Part shown: positions 47,897 through 59,789 of the stretch, in pieces
How the letters are laid out: every line of letters starts with the position of its first letter
Position numbering within the stretch: the first letter of the stretch is position 1
DNA from: Flaccisagitta enflata
Taxonomy: Eukaryota > Chaetognatha > Sagittoidea > Aphragmophora
DNA: 64,000 nucleotides
Reading direction: 5' to 3'
Assembly: GCA_965153355.1 (NCBI GenBank)
Contig: OZ231128.1
Span: forward strand, 48,546,001 to 48,610,000
The notes under the pieces: generated by a model
What the model was told of the DNA's origin: nothing
Database searches by the model: none
Seen by the model: only the letters and a program-made list of their open reading frames with translations
Made by a program: the position numbers and the translations under genes

Positions 47897-47913
47897 GTTG
47901 CTCCCCCTCACGC
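47897..47913 (-). other. Putative polypurine tract
   Basis: In element orientation GCGTGAGGGGGAGCAAC abuts the 3' LTR. This G-rich purine tract directly before the LTR is what primes plus-strand synthesis in LTR elements and fixes the orientation. Confidence 0.75.
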
Positions 47914-49268
47914 TAAGACGATGTCCTCAGCGTCAAACTGAGTAGCTAATCCTAAGACGATGAGACCCCCATCCTATCATCATAATAAGAAAATGACACT
48001 AGCACATGTGTGCTAAAGGGTGTGTGACACGCCATGAATTAATGCTACAAATCAGCCAACGTGAATATTGATTATCATGATCAACTGTACAATGTCCCAA
48101 AATAATGTCATTGTTAATTATGGACGGAAAGTAAATGAAAAAGCAGTACCGCATTACAGTAAAACAATTCGGGTACGCTTATTAACATACAAACGGCGAA
48201 ATATAATACATGACCCAATCGAGAATACAATTACAATCAGAAACGGTGAAAAGAGATCGCGATAGTTGTCCAGCATATTCAATTTCAATAATGAGAGCCA
48301 TTCCCAGATCAATCCTGATGCATCATTTCCACGCCGTGTTGTTGCGTTTCAACAGCCATGAATATCTTGATCATTTCTTTGAAGGCACGTTTGTACATGT
48401 ACCGATGTACATGCTGACTCAGCATGTCGCTGACTTGGACAGTGCATGACCAGATCAGGAATGGAACAAAGCATGAACGGGCCAATGAATGAACACCGAT
48501 CAGGCGTGTGAACAGACAAGAGAACCAATCATGAACAAATGAGCAAACAAGCAAACAAACGAATGTAGACATGCAACGAACATCAAATGAGCGAGCCAAA
48601 AAAAAAACGAACAAACGTGAACACATGGAGAAACAAGCACAGAGCAAGTGGGTAAACGAGTGAGAGAGCAAACCTGGTCATGTCCTGCCCAACAGGTAGT
48701 CAAGCCCGATCCTGAAAATTCAAGGATGAGGGCGTGCTCCTGAGGCTGTGCCGCACAGCCGTCCTTTGATAGATTCCTCCGAGCGCTAACCCGTTGCAAT
48801 CGCCGATGAGGCTGAAGCATCTATCTCGAAACGCCGTGCCGTGACCTGCTGTGAGGGAGTGAGGGAATATGCGAGCGAGTGAATGAGCAAATGATTAAAT
48901 GAACGAGCACGCAACAGGCATTCACGCGATCGAGTGAACAAGCTTATTAGGTCATGACACAGCCCAATCGCGCGCGGCGGCGGCCAACAAAGCTTGCCCA
49001 CGTAGGCAACTTAAACGTGACCAGGGTACATGGTGACCATGTAAGAAACAAGAAAAAACAAAGCTAAACAAAACCAAAAAACATAGCAAGAAAACAAGCA
49101 AAAAAACAGAAATAAATTAAAGGGAACAAAACCAACGGAATAAAAAAAAAAAACAAAAAAAAGACAAACAAACAAAAAACGGCCATGCAAAAAAACAAAA
49201 ACAAAAACAAGACAAACGCAACAAAATAAATGGCACAAGAGACAACAAGAAAACAAAACAACAATAAT

Positions 49269-49314
<46 letters not shown>

Positions 49315-49859
49315 CATTTGAGACAAAAAAAAAAACACAAAAAAAAACAAAAAAAAAAAACAAGCACAACAACCAACAGAAAACAAGATACCAATAATAA
49401 TTATAATAGTAATAATAACAGTAATAATAACAGTAATAATAACAGTAATAATAATAGTAATAATAATAGTAATAATAATAGTAATAATAATAATAATAAT
49501 AATAATAGTAATAATAATAATAATAATCCACAAGGGCCGGGGATGGTTAAAGAGGTCAAATGCTGGGGGGGGGGGTAGGTTAGGCTCGAGCAGCGGACGT
49601 ACGATCATGCCCGTTTGGAGGCGGCGGTCCTTAGAAAGAAACTAAACCAGTGACCCAGGCATCTTAACATCAGCGACTTGTACAGACAGTGGAGCCCGTG
49701 TACAGTATACACCTACGGACGGACAAACTCAACTTAAGCAAACAAAACATGTTTAGCATCCCGGTCCAAACAGCATGGCAGGAACACTCGTCTGTTATTG
49801 TTTTCACCTAAATAAAGATGCCCGGCACAAAGCCCACATCATTTTTTTCCAAAATCTAG

Positions 49860-51290
49860 GTATCAACGCGACAGAGACAAACCTAAGGCCGCGGCCAGTG
49901 TGTGAACGGGTGGGTCCAGATTCCAGAATTCTGCCCAAATGGGCAACTGATATGAACCCAGGTTTAACGAGTTCAGCGAGTTTTAGGGGGAGAAATTCAA
50001 GTGAAATAGAAGAACAAATCAAACGCCAATGGGGGGGGGAGTAATTAATAAATTGGGAATTAAGTAGAGGGAAAAAAAATGTCCGAACAAAGGTAGACGT
50101 ATACATAGGACCAAACCCCCGAAATAAAAGGGTAATTTTAAGGGGAAAACAAAATTAAGAAGTGAAAGAGTGGGGAGAGATCGAGGAATTAAAACAACGC
50201 CGAAGGGGGCAACTAAAATGAGCAAGAATCACGTAACCAGGTGCCTGATCGGAGAAAAAAAAAGGAACAAAAGATGTCTAACGCTAAGGACGAAAAAAAA
50301 TAGCAAGAGAAAGAGAAGTAAGGTAAAGATGTCTAACACTAAGGACAAAAAAAAAATAGCAAGAGAAAGAGAAGTAAGGTAAAGAGAAGTAAGGTAAAGA
50401 GAAGTGTGAGGGAAAAGACAAGGGTGAAGCTAACGGGGCAATAGAGAAAAAACATACAAAGTGTGGGGGGGGGGGGAAATAAACGCGGAACCTACGGACA
50501 CGTCAAAAGCAGCGCGGCGGCGTAAGAGCTCCAGGATCTGTCCATATGGACAACTGAAACACACCCATACGCCGTCTTCGCGTCAGATTTAACCCAGTGA
50601 GTCCTAAGAAGGGGCAATATAAAATTCCAAAATTAACAGAAAGCCGAAACAAAGATAAACGGGAGAAGAGTCATCAAATCACGAACGGAGCGGAGGGGTA
50701 ACATGTAAAATGTGACGAATGGGGAGAGATCGGGAGTAAAAAAATTGGGGCTAGGGGGAAAATAACAGAAGGGGGAAATAAAGGCTTAACTTACGGATAC
50801 GTCGACAGTAGCGTGGCGTCGTAAGAGCTTCAAAATCTGCCCAAGTGGGCAACTGATCGGTCCCTATATATATACACATGTCACGCCCACACCAGGTTTA
50901 ACCTAGGGAGTCTAGAGGGGGAAAAAAATTAAACAGAAAAGACAGAAAAAACAAAACAAAACGTGAATAACGTCAATGGGCGAAGCATGAGTAAATCAGA
51001 AATCGAGTAGAGGGAGCGAAGAAAAAAAATGAAGAGAAATATCATAGAACTAAAATGAAGGGGTAGCCATAAGAAGGAAAATATAAGATGTAAAAGGATG
51101 GGGAGAGATCGGTGGAAGCTAATAGGGCAAGAGGGAAAATAACATAAGAAGGGGGAAATGAAGGCTAAACTTACGGACACGTCGGCGTAAGAGGTTCAAA
51201 ATCTGCCCATATGGACAACTGAAACGCACCAATACGCCGTGTTCGCGTCAAGATTCAACCTAGTGGGTCCAAAGAGGAAAGAGAAACATA
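49860..51290. repeat. Degenerate ~300-bp tandem repeat inside the LTR element
   Basis: Four units share a TTACGGACACGTC stretch, an ATCTGCCCATATGGACAACT-like box, a TTCGCGTCA or similar segment, TTTAACC-AG-GAGTC and GGGGAGAGATCG. Boxes lie near 49930, 50535, 50840 and 51205, and each may be a decayed copy of one ancestral unit. Confidence 0.72.
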
Positions 51291-52067
51291 TAACATATAA
51301 CATATAAGTCCAAAATAAACAAGGGGCTATAAGGGGGGGGGGAAGAAAAAGACATGATAGCCCGGGGTGAGGTTGAGAAAGCACACGATGCAAATTAGGG
51401 GGAAAAAAAATATATCACTAACGAGGGGGGGGTCGGGGAGAAAATAATGGTTGCCAATACACTTTTTTTTTATAAGCACCCAGTCCATAAGGACATCAAG
51501 CCTTGAAATCACCCAGAAATCAAGAACGCCGCAGTCATCCCACCAGTGGCTATCTACATTTTTTAAAGGCTCCAGAAAAAAAACCCGATGTTCTTATAAA
51601 AAAAAAGTGCACACAATATGAAACAAAACCAAGAGGGAAAGGGGTCAAGTAGGAACCAAAGATAAAAGAATAACACCAGCGGTGCGCGCTTGTCTGTCTG
51701 TCAGAAGTTCCCATCTCCGGCAGTTACCACAAGGATACACCCCGGTCCAAACAATGGCAGGAGTGTGTTTTAATGAAGGTTGCGTTACCACGCATCCTAG
51801 AAGCTAACTAGTACCTTACCGTAACTTACCCGCAAGATTCCGTCAAAAGAGAAAAAAAACAACAGGGGACGTGGATACACCCCGGTCCAAACAGCATGGC
51901 AGGAGTGAGTTTACAGACCACGCAACTAAGCGTCGGGCGAAGTTAGCAATAAAAGAAACAAAATTGAATGACGCGCGGGAATGACGTGCACGCCGCGCGC
52001 GACTGACAGACAAATTATGGACAGACAAACTGATCAGAAATAGTTCAAACATACGGATAGACTGGAC

Positions 52068-52258
52068 GGTAGGACAAACGCAACAGGACAAACGCGACAG
52101 GACAAACGCGACAGGACAAACGCGACAGGACAAACGCGACAGGACAAACGCGACAGGACAAACGCGATAGGACAAACGCGATAGGACAAACGCGATAGGA
52201 CAAACGAGATAGGACAAACAAGATAGGACAAACGAGATAGGACAAACAAGATAGGTTT
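52068..52258. repeat. 14-bp satellite, about 13 units
   Basis: AGGACAAACGCGAC repeats with a graded change to AGGACAAACGAGAT at the right end. Leu/Ser/Arg-Cys-Pro minus-strand frames are artefacts. Confidence 0.95.
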
Positions 52259-54120
52259 GCGGATGGAGAAGCATAATTAAGCGAAATAAAACACAAAACC
52301 AACAGGTAATCTAAGCCTTTCCCCACAGTGGTCGGCCTAGGACGTTGTTCCATGTCGGAGTTCAAAAAATGACAATTCAGGCGCCGGTTGAGATTGATCG
52401 TCCACGCAAGAAGAAAACGAAAATCTACTACGAGACACTTAAAATGACGGCAATAGATCTAATGTTACGACGTAACAAAAACAATTAGCAATCGAGCAGG
52501 GAGACAAGGAAACGGAGTAAGAATAACTTTACAATTTTCCACGCGAGTTAATTTATACAACGGAAAGTAATAATACCGGGAAAACATGCGACAGTGCTAT
52601 GCGTAACATAGACAATGAGCATGTTAAGAGAGGAGAAAACAAACTTGAGGGGGCAAGAAATAGAATCCCGTTGCCTTACGGTTTTTGTGCACTATGCGCG
52701 GTTTCTTCTTTTTTTCAGCTGTAATTTTTTCTTTGAATTGTACTCCTTTTATTTCTTTTTTTTTTTTTTTTTCCCCCGCTTTTTTTTTCCTTTTTTTTTT
52801 GCACACTCTCGCATTTGTTTTTGTTTTTTTGCACACTGTATTTGTCTCTTTTTCTTTTTTTTTTCTTTTTTTTTGGTAACCTTCGGCAACGGGTACACAA
52901 AATCACAAAATTGTCATAAGTCGGAGACGAGTCAGAGTATCTTCAAGTACGTCCCTGTCCATAGTCGCCACTGTCCTCTTCCATCGTCTTTGCCGTTGTG
53001 TTTGTCATTATCTCTGCCGTCGTCTATGGCACTATGCCACTGTCTTTGCCATTGTCCAAGAAAAACAAATGGATACACCCCACCCCACACAGCGTGGTAG
53101 GAGTGTTTTGATACCATTGTCTTCTCAGCGAAACTTGTCGCATGTGTAACAATATCCGTACATCTTCTCTTCTTGTACCAGTGTACAACTGCCAGCGGGG
53201 CTGCTGACTTGACTTCAAGCTGCTGCTTTGATCGGGTTCTGCCAGTAGAGGGTTGTCTTGACACACAGGTAAAGTCTCAGTCCACAAACGATGTTCCTGA
53301 GACACTTTTGTGATTCTGTTGGACAAGATGTTCGAGCAATTGTCCAAGAAGGATTCCGCCATTTGTCCAAACAGGTGCGGACAATCAGATGATATTCCAT
53401 AAGGATTGATGACAGGGTAAGAAGATGTGACAGTTAGATGATAGTAGATAAGATGACCTTGCAGTTAGATGATTGAAGCTCTGGAGTAAGAGTGAGTTAA
53501 GACGAAGAGACAAGCTGAGACAAGAGGGTAATCAGCGTCTTGATAGGTTTCAAAAATGGCCATGAACAAGTCAGAGGGCGGAGTGATGATAAGTGCCAGA
53601 GCACCCTATTCTTGAGGCCATGCCATCTTCCACCATTTGCGCAGGAGACTCTTGCTCCAACAGTGGGGGGTCCAGATCTGCTCCCAGCCAATGACTGTAG
53701 GAGTCTGATTGGAGTCCTAGGGGAATTGAACTAGCCGACTGCCTCAACGTTAGCGAAAAAAAATCACCCATCTATCACAGCGCGGCCTACACTATGACTC
53801 GGGGTACTGGCTGTCCGATCATGCTCGGTGTATCCCGCTTTCGCCCTTTTGAGCCCATCTAAACTACGGCATTACGGGAAAGCATGTGCCAAAAGGGGTA
53901 AGGTGGGCAAGCTATCACCACTTCCATGATAGGGAAGGGGTAAAGCCAAGAGGAGTGGGAGGGATAAGATACCTCAAACTTGTACGTTTCTCTGAAAGAG
54001 CCTGCAGTGCCCAGTCTTCAAACGTGACAAGTGTCTCATGGTCACTAAAAAAAAAACCAAACTTCCTAGTAGGGTCCTATTCTCAGCTAGCTAGGGTAAC
54101 ATACTGAAAAATATGCCAGA

Positions 54121-54137
54121 ACCGGCCGAAAGCACCA
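54121..54137 (-). other. Putative primer binding site
   Basis: In element orientation TGGTGCTTTCGGCCGGT starts three bases after the 5' LTR end. A TGG start complementary to a tRNA CCA tail is expected of a minus-strand primer site. The tRNA species is not identified. Confidence 0.65.
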
Positions 54138-54140
54138 CTA

Positions 54141-54676
54141 ATATGCCGGGGTAGGCGGGAGGATGCTATCGTCAGGGTCCAGGGGTAGAATGCTCGAAGA
54201 TGGGGTGCCTGCCAAAAACTCCTAGAGAAAATCCCTAAAAGCCCGCGGGGAGAATGTACTGAGAAAGAACCAAACTAGGCAAATAATACATGATATAGCC
54301 CTAATCAAGACCCCAAGGCCCTAATGAATATGCCACAGTCCCCACAGGGGCGGTGGCACGCTTGTCACTCAAATAGCCTAACCTAAAGGGGGGGGATCCT
54401 AAGGATGAGGCCAATCCTAAGGGGAGAGAGGTGATATCCAAATGGACATCTTGCTCAGGGAGAACGAAACGCCAGGGGAAGGGGAGTGGCCTCTCCCAGA
54501 ATGCAGTCACACCTCCCTTAAGTAGGCCAAAGTGGGGAAGATGAAGCCACAGAAGAGGAGGCATGTGGCTAACAGCCAGAGAGAAGGAAGAGAGCAGGGC
54601 AAAGTTAGAAAAGGAAAAGGGAAGGACCCAACCCAGATATCAGAGAGGGTAAGAAGGGGAAACGCGCGGCACTACA
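54141..54676 (-). repeat. 5' LTR
   Basis: This is the upstream LTR in element orientation, 536 bp, with one difference from 47361-47896. The near identity implies recent insertion, because the two LTRs are identical at the moment of integration. Confidence 0.93.
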
Positions 54677-55227
54677 AACGATGCCATTCTGCTTCTAAAA
54701 ATGCAAAAATAATTCTGAAAAAAGATTCAAAGAGCACTTAAGCTCCGATTTTTTGTGTAAAAATTTCATGGGTTTGGGTCAAAAATCTTGGCCACAACAT
54801 TAATTTGAAGTAAAATGAGCATTTAGAGGAGAAGCTCTTTTCACATGATTTTGATTTTGAACGTTTTTCTTTGAAGTGCTCTCATTTCTAAACGGCTTAA
54901 GTCACAGATGCCAGATTGGTCTCAAATCAAAGAAAATTTGATAAGCTTTAATCTGAGACCAATCTGGTATCTGTAACTCAAGCCGTGAGAGCACTTCAAA
55001 GAAGAACTTTAAAATGAAAAAATTGTTAAAAGAGCTTCTCCTTTACATGCTCATTTTACTTCAAATTGATGTTGTGGCCAAGATATTTGACCAAAACCCA
55101 TGAAATTTTTACACAAAAAATCGGAGCTTAAGTGCTCTTTAAAACTTTTTTCAGAACTATTTTTGCATTTCTAGAAGCAGAATGGCATCGTTTTCTTATA
55201 TCTATTTTGGCGTGAAACACCATGTAT

Positions 55228-55230
<3 letters not shown>

Positions 55231-55290
<60 letters not shown>
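55231..55290. repeat. (CT)n microsatellite at inner edge of right arm
   Basis: This is the counterpart of the GA run at 5684-5740 and marks the inner end of the arm homology. Confidence 0.95.
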
Positions 55291-55294
<4 letters not shown>

Positions 55295-55619
55295 GTTCGC
55301 CGTTTCCTCTCAATTTCTACCTGATCATGGGCCAAATTGTATCTGGTTTTATTGGAAAAAGAGTATCAAGCTATGTCGCTCAAATTGCGATTGATTGCTT
55401 CAATTACTTGATATTACCCCCGATTGTGTGTTTGGTATCGTGTCTGTCTATTTTGCTCCCCTTCATCCTTTATTGTCTGTATACTTTTTTTGTCTCTTCA
55501 ATTTTCCAATTCTTAGTTTCTCACTCTGTCTGTTTGTATCTTTGACCAATTTCGCATCTCTTTGTTTAACTGCAATTTTTGTCTGCTCGTTTTTATGTCT
55601 GTCTCTGACTGTCTGTCTG

Positions 55620-55744
<125 letters not shown>

Positions 55745-56009
55745 TCTTCCCCATGGCCCCTCTCAATTCTCATTCTTTCCCCCTGTAATGTCAAGGTATA
55801 ATAACCTTTTTTATTGCTTCTCAACAACATATTTACCAGGCAAGCAGAGGACAAACAAAAAGGGCCTCAACAAAAGAGATCTTGCCTTCTTGCACAAGAT
55901 GGCTTCCCATTTGTCGTTTGGAATGTCTATCTCTTCGTCCGCCGATCTGTCAGTTCGTCAACTTGTCTTTCTATCTTTTTTCTCTTTTCCCCTCTTTACT
56001 TATTGTGTA

Positions 56010-56040
56010 TGTGTGTGCGCGTGCGTGCGTGCGTGTGTGC

Positions 56041-56071
<31 letters not shown>
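56010..56071. repeat. GT / GCGT microsatellite
   Basis: This is a mixed TGCG and TG run, the counterpart of the pure CA run at 4858-4987 but about half as long. Confidence 0.93.
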
Positions 56072-56072
<1 letters not shown>

Positions 56073-56521
56073 TTAACTGTTTTAACTAAATATTTTTGTG
56101 TTTGTTTGTGCCTCACTCTTTCTATGATCCCACGTTCAATGCATTACCTATTAGATAACTCTGTCTTTATTCCTCCCGCTCTCATTTTTAAAATCTCATT
56201 TTGATGCTGCTCTGGATATCTGGATCATCAACAGGTAAGTAGATTTCAGTCACTTAGTAATTTTTTTCAAAACTAGTAAGTGTAGCTGCACTCGCATGTG
56301 AACAGTGGGTTGACTTAGTCTCCTGCTGATTGCACCACATATGGCAGCCAGCAACGGTAAATGTTCCAATACAATGGACCTATGTTCACTGTTCATACTC
56401 AAAATATTTCACATCTTACCACTTAAATCTTCCCTTGCGTGGCTGCGTCGATCACATCAATTTTGAATCCATATTCAGTTATGGAACTTTTATGAAGATT
56501 AACAAACTCTTTTAAAAGACT

Positions 56522-56703
56522 GGGGGCGTTTCTAGTCACAAAAATCGCGTTTTTAACAGGCCATTCATTGGCTCGCTACATTCATTGGCTCGCACCGCCC
56601 ACTCTGCTCACTCGCTATGCAGCGCTACGCTTTGCTACACTCGCTCGCTCCATTCACAAGCTTGCTCACTCAGTTCGCTCACTCCCTCGTGGGACAGTTG
56701 AAT
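56522..56703 (+). repeat. Family F element, one end
   Basis: It starts GGGGGCGTTTCTAGTCACAA and AATCGCGTTTTTAACAGGCC, continues through CTCGCTCACT-like repeats, and reaches CTCCCTCGTGGGACAGTTGA before a GA repeat. The matching left-arm copy (3549-3626) is shorter. Confidence 0.78.
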
Positions 56704-56727
56704 ACCAGAGACAGAGAAAGAGAGACA

Positions 56728-56728
56728 G

Positions 56729-56806
<78 letters not shown>

Positions 56807-56880
56807 AGACAGAGACAAAGACAGAGAAAGAGACAGACAGAGACAGAGACAGAATAGAGAGAGGGATAGTGTCTAACCTT
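56728..56880. repeat. GA / GACA microsatellite
   Basis: A GA run (56738-56799) is followed by AGACAGAGAC units. This is the junction at which right-only DNA begins. Confidence 0.93.
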
Positions 56881-57029
56881 TAGTGTCCCAGGCATTTTTT
56901 TTGGAGTTGACTCATGCACAAGAAATACATTAGAGATAAGGTCCTTACCTTCCATCTTACACTTTTGGAAGGTCAAAATAAGGTCGGGGATGATTCCACC
57001 ACGGAGGTCAAAGGTCAAGGGGTCACAAG

Positions 57030-57570
57030 GGGACCCCCGATAGGGGGTCAAAATTTCAAAATGGGAATTTTTCTATTCTGAAAGCAGATTTGGATTCTCC
57101 TCAAAAAAGTAGCTGAAGAATCTACTTTTGTTTTTTTCAATTTTTAATCTTAAGGTCAAAAAAAGGAAGGTCATAAAAGACCCCCAAATTGAACCTTCGA
57201 ACCATTTTTTTGGTAAAAATTTCAAAATAGGAATTTTGCTATTTTGAAAGCAGATTTGAATTCTTCTTAAAAAGTAGCTAGAATCTACTTTTCTTTTTTA
57301 CATTTTTTTATTGTTAGTGGGGCAAAATGGGGGGCAAAAATAAAAAATGACCCCAAAATCGACCCTTTGTACCATTATTGGGAAAAAGTTTCAAAATTTG
57401 AAAAATACAATTCTGACTGCAGATTTGGATTCCTTTAAAAAAGAACTAAATATAAATTCTTCTTTGTTTTTCAGTTGATTATAAGAAGTAGGTAAAAAAT
57501 GGGATCAAAGGTCACAAATAACCCTTAAATTTGCGTAAATATTCCAAAACTAGAGAAATTAAGCATAAAA
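57030..57570. repeat. ~175-bp degenerate tandem repeat, about three units
   Basis: Units share TTTCAAAATGGGAATTTTTC, GAAAGCAGATTTGGATTC, AAAAGTAGCT and GAATCTACTTTT, and GACCCCCAAA-type sequence. Copies start near 57045, 57222 and 57390. Confidence 0.8.
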
Positions 57571-58230
57571 AGCAACTGGCTAGCAATATTGGAAATATTT
57601 CAAGAAAAGCAAAATGAAAAATTGGGTAAGTATATATTTAGAGGGGGTCATACAGGGTTGACTTTGGAAATTCCTTATGGAACTCTGGAATCTGGGGGTT
57701 GATTGTGTGTAGAAAAGGTAAGAAAAAAATTTGGGTATCTTCCTTTTCAGGAAAAATAATCCATTTTTGATCAAAAATGAGGTATCCGATAGGCGAAAAT
57801 CGCAAAAATCAAAAATTGCCAAGATAGAGGCCATTAGTAGTAGCTATCAGGACACTATAAAACATTCATTTTTGGTCTAGATGATGTATTTTTGCCTTAC
57901 CCTTACCATTTATGGTAATGATTAGGCTTTTAATGCAAGATTTTTCTCATTTTCAGAGCTTTATACATAATGGCGTTAAGCCAAATATAAGCAAAAATAA
58001 AAGAAATTATAGAAATCTGTTGTGTGATAGAAAAAATTGTTCCTGATTATTCTAAAAAATGAGTATTCTTGTTATTCTAAGATTCCTTTCCCTTGCATGT
58101 TAAAAAAATAACATTTTTTATCCATAGAATAATTGCATAAAAAGACGAAAATAAGCAAAATCAATAAAATCATATACAAATATAGGTAGGGCTTCAAGGT
58201 CAAACTAGAAACCAGTTCAATGAAACGGCT

Positions 58231-58672
58231 GTTTTTTGAAGTCCTGTAGAACATGGGGGGACTTCTGTTTATTTGTTGTTCGTTCATCCTTCCATCTGTT
58301 TGTCCCCCCCCAGGCCCTCTTAGGCCTGAAATCTGCCCTCAGGCCTGAAATCTGCCCTCATAGGCCTTAATCTACCCTCTCCAATTCAGGGCCAAAGGGG
58401 GCAGATTTCAGGCCTGTGAGGGCAGATTTCAGGCCTGTGAGGGCAGATTTCAGGCCTGAGAGGGCAGATTTAAGGCCTGAGAGGGCCTGAGGGGGACTGA
58501 TGGATGGACAGACAAACAACAAACAAACAAAAGTCCCCCTGTGTTCTACAGGACTTCATCCCTTTCAGTGCCGCTTCCTTGCTTCCGCTCATTCCAATTC
58601 ACAACCATGCAAAGCAGGGCAACAGGTATCGCTGACCACATATAGCCCTGGGGCGACCTGTTAACCACTTAA
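58231..58672 (-). repeat. Family E1 element
   Basis: AAGTCCTGTAGAACATGGGG opens the element, with the GGGCAGCGGCC terminus missing. AGGCCTGAAATCTGCCCTC units face inverted GAGGGCAGATTTCAGGCC units around 58385-58395. An inverted end block CCCTGTGTTCTACAGGACTT and the tail GGCAACAGGTATCGCTGACC then end GGGGCGACCTGTT. It sits directly inside the left arm of the long-TIR element. Confidence 0.82.
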
Positions 58673-58944
58673 GACTTGAGCAAATGAAGAAGCAAACATG
58701 AAAAAATGTGCACATTTCAAATAAAAACAATGTAAACAAAAACAACAAAATGACTGAGCGGGAGCTGTTTAAGCTCACCAAAACCTCATTTATTGAGTAA
58801 AAGTTTTTAAACATTCATTAGTTACACAAAAAAACATATGAGTCACTAGGATCAGAACATTTGAAATTTCCTTTTATAGAATTACAGTTTAAAATTGTAA
58901 CACTAAAATAAGGTAATAAAAAAATCAAAACATTCAATCTTATG

Positions 58945-59500
58945 ACTTATGACTTTCTTTCTTGACTTTCAATACTCTTTCAAAGAGATAGTCAAGAAAT
59001 GGGTTGGAATTTGCCCAGACCAGCATGATTGTGATCACACCCCCATGCCATAAATGGTTTCACAGAAACAGTTACCAAAAAATTGGTATCCCAGCTCAAG
59101 GAGTTTGGTTGGAGTCTGTCTCCACTTTGACTGCATGAGGTGCATTTGGAGGATTTTTGCCTTCTTTGGCACAAAAGTTAACCCCCCCTTTCCTCTGTTG
59201 CTGCAAGATAAACCATGCTGAAAAATGTATTTGACTGCACTGGTGTTGTGGACCAAAGTTCAAAGCTGCTTCAAAGCTTGACTGGTAATCAGCCAAGGAA
59301 TCAAGGAAGCTGATCTACTTGCCATCAAAGAGAAATACTTCATTACCCATGCCACACCCAGTGCAGTGGAAAGGGCCATCATCTGTCGCTGAGGCTTCTG
59401 CTGCTGTGGTTGGACAAGAAGCTAGAGAAGTTTTCATCTCAGAATGATGAATGAGATTATTGAAAATAGTAAATGAGGTCTTGGTGATTTTGCACAAATC
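58945..59500 (-). pseudogene. Decayed coding relic, possibly NADAR-like
   Basis: Reading the minus strand from 59497, overlapping frames give FHCTGCGMGNEVFLFDGK, then after a stop SFLDSL, then YIFQHGLSC, SKWRQTPTKLLELGYQFF, ETIYGMGV and, in another frame, NPFLDYLFERV. The order FxGK-SFL near the start, a Y-FQH block in the middle, and LLELG-...-GMG-...-N-L near the end recalls the NADAR (YbiA-like) domain found in some mobile-element proteins. Several frameshifts and stops are required, key residues are not all present, and the resemblance is by eye only. It could be an unrelated transposon protein. Confidence 0.35.
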
Positions 59501-59789
59501 CTGCTCATTTACTTTTTTACCTTGATTGCATTTTATTTTCTTTATGACTTGTTACTGAGGTCTTGGTGATCTAGCACAGAACGTGCTCAGTTACTAATCT
59601 TTACAATTTCTTTTCAATTTAATTTTCAATTTAAATTGTTCAATGTTTATCACTATTTATTTTTGCCTTAGTGGTTTACATTTTTACCTCATCACCTAAT
59701 TGTGCATTTAAGGGTACTTTAGGTGCTTAAAAGGTGATTTTACATTTTTGTCCGCTTTTGATGGAATTGCCTTAGTGGTTAAAAATTTC
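59501..59789. other. Loop sequence of long-TIR element
   Basis: AT-rich sequence. A short direct repeat (GAGGTCTTGGTGAT...GCACA...TGCTCA...TTAC) occurs at 59473-59515 and 59551-59595. No gene was recognised. Confidence 0.5.

Larger units (their letters stand above)
49755..53107. repeat. Dispersed ~35-bp motif repeated four times inside the LTR element
   Basis: GGATACACCCCGGTCCAAAC followed by AGCATGGCAGGAGTG occurs at about 51732-51767 and 51871-51905, with variants at 49758-49787 and 53071-53105. The spacing is irregular. The meaning is unknown. Confidence 0.75.
47361..54676 (-). mobile_element. 7.3-kb non-coding LTR retroelement (LARD-like)
   Basis: Two 536-bp LTRs in direct orientation flank 6.2 kb. 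The polypurine tract and primer site place the 5' LTR at 54141-54676, so the element reads on the minus strand. No gag or pol frame is detectable on either strand. The interior is A-rich, with CAA and TAA microsatellites (49261-49315, 49390-49530), a degenerate ~300-bp tandem repeat and a 14-bp satellite. A duplication AACGATG flanks it (47354-47360 and 54677-54683). The mirror arm of the host foldback element (near 55185) shows the uninterrupted site AAAACGATGCCATTC. Young LTRs with a long non-coding interior fit a large retrotransposon derivative mobilised by another element's proteins. Confidence 0.85.
47322..55224. mobile_element. Foldback element (~590 bp without insert) split by an LTR element
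   Basis: The left piece 47322-47360 (CAGGGTGTTTCATGCC...) and the right piece 54677-55224 together form two long inverted arms. Bases 54677-54940 mirror 54955-55195 (for example GAGCACTTAAGCTCCGATTT and GCCAGATTGGTCTCAAATC). The outer ends are inverted (CAGGGTGTTTCATG, and CATGGTGTTTCACG from the right). TA flanks at 47320-47321 and 55225-55226, indicating Tc1/mariner-type targeting. The LTR element 47361-54676 is inserted in the left arm. Confidence 0.8.

Noticed and set aside
48309-53691. Possible gag/pol frames inside the LTR element
   Set aside because: Minus-strand frames are short, low-complexity and lack protease, reverse transcriptase, RNase H or integrase motifs.
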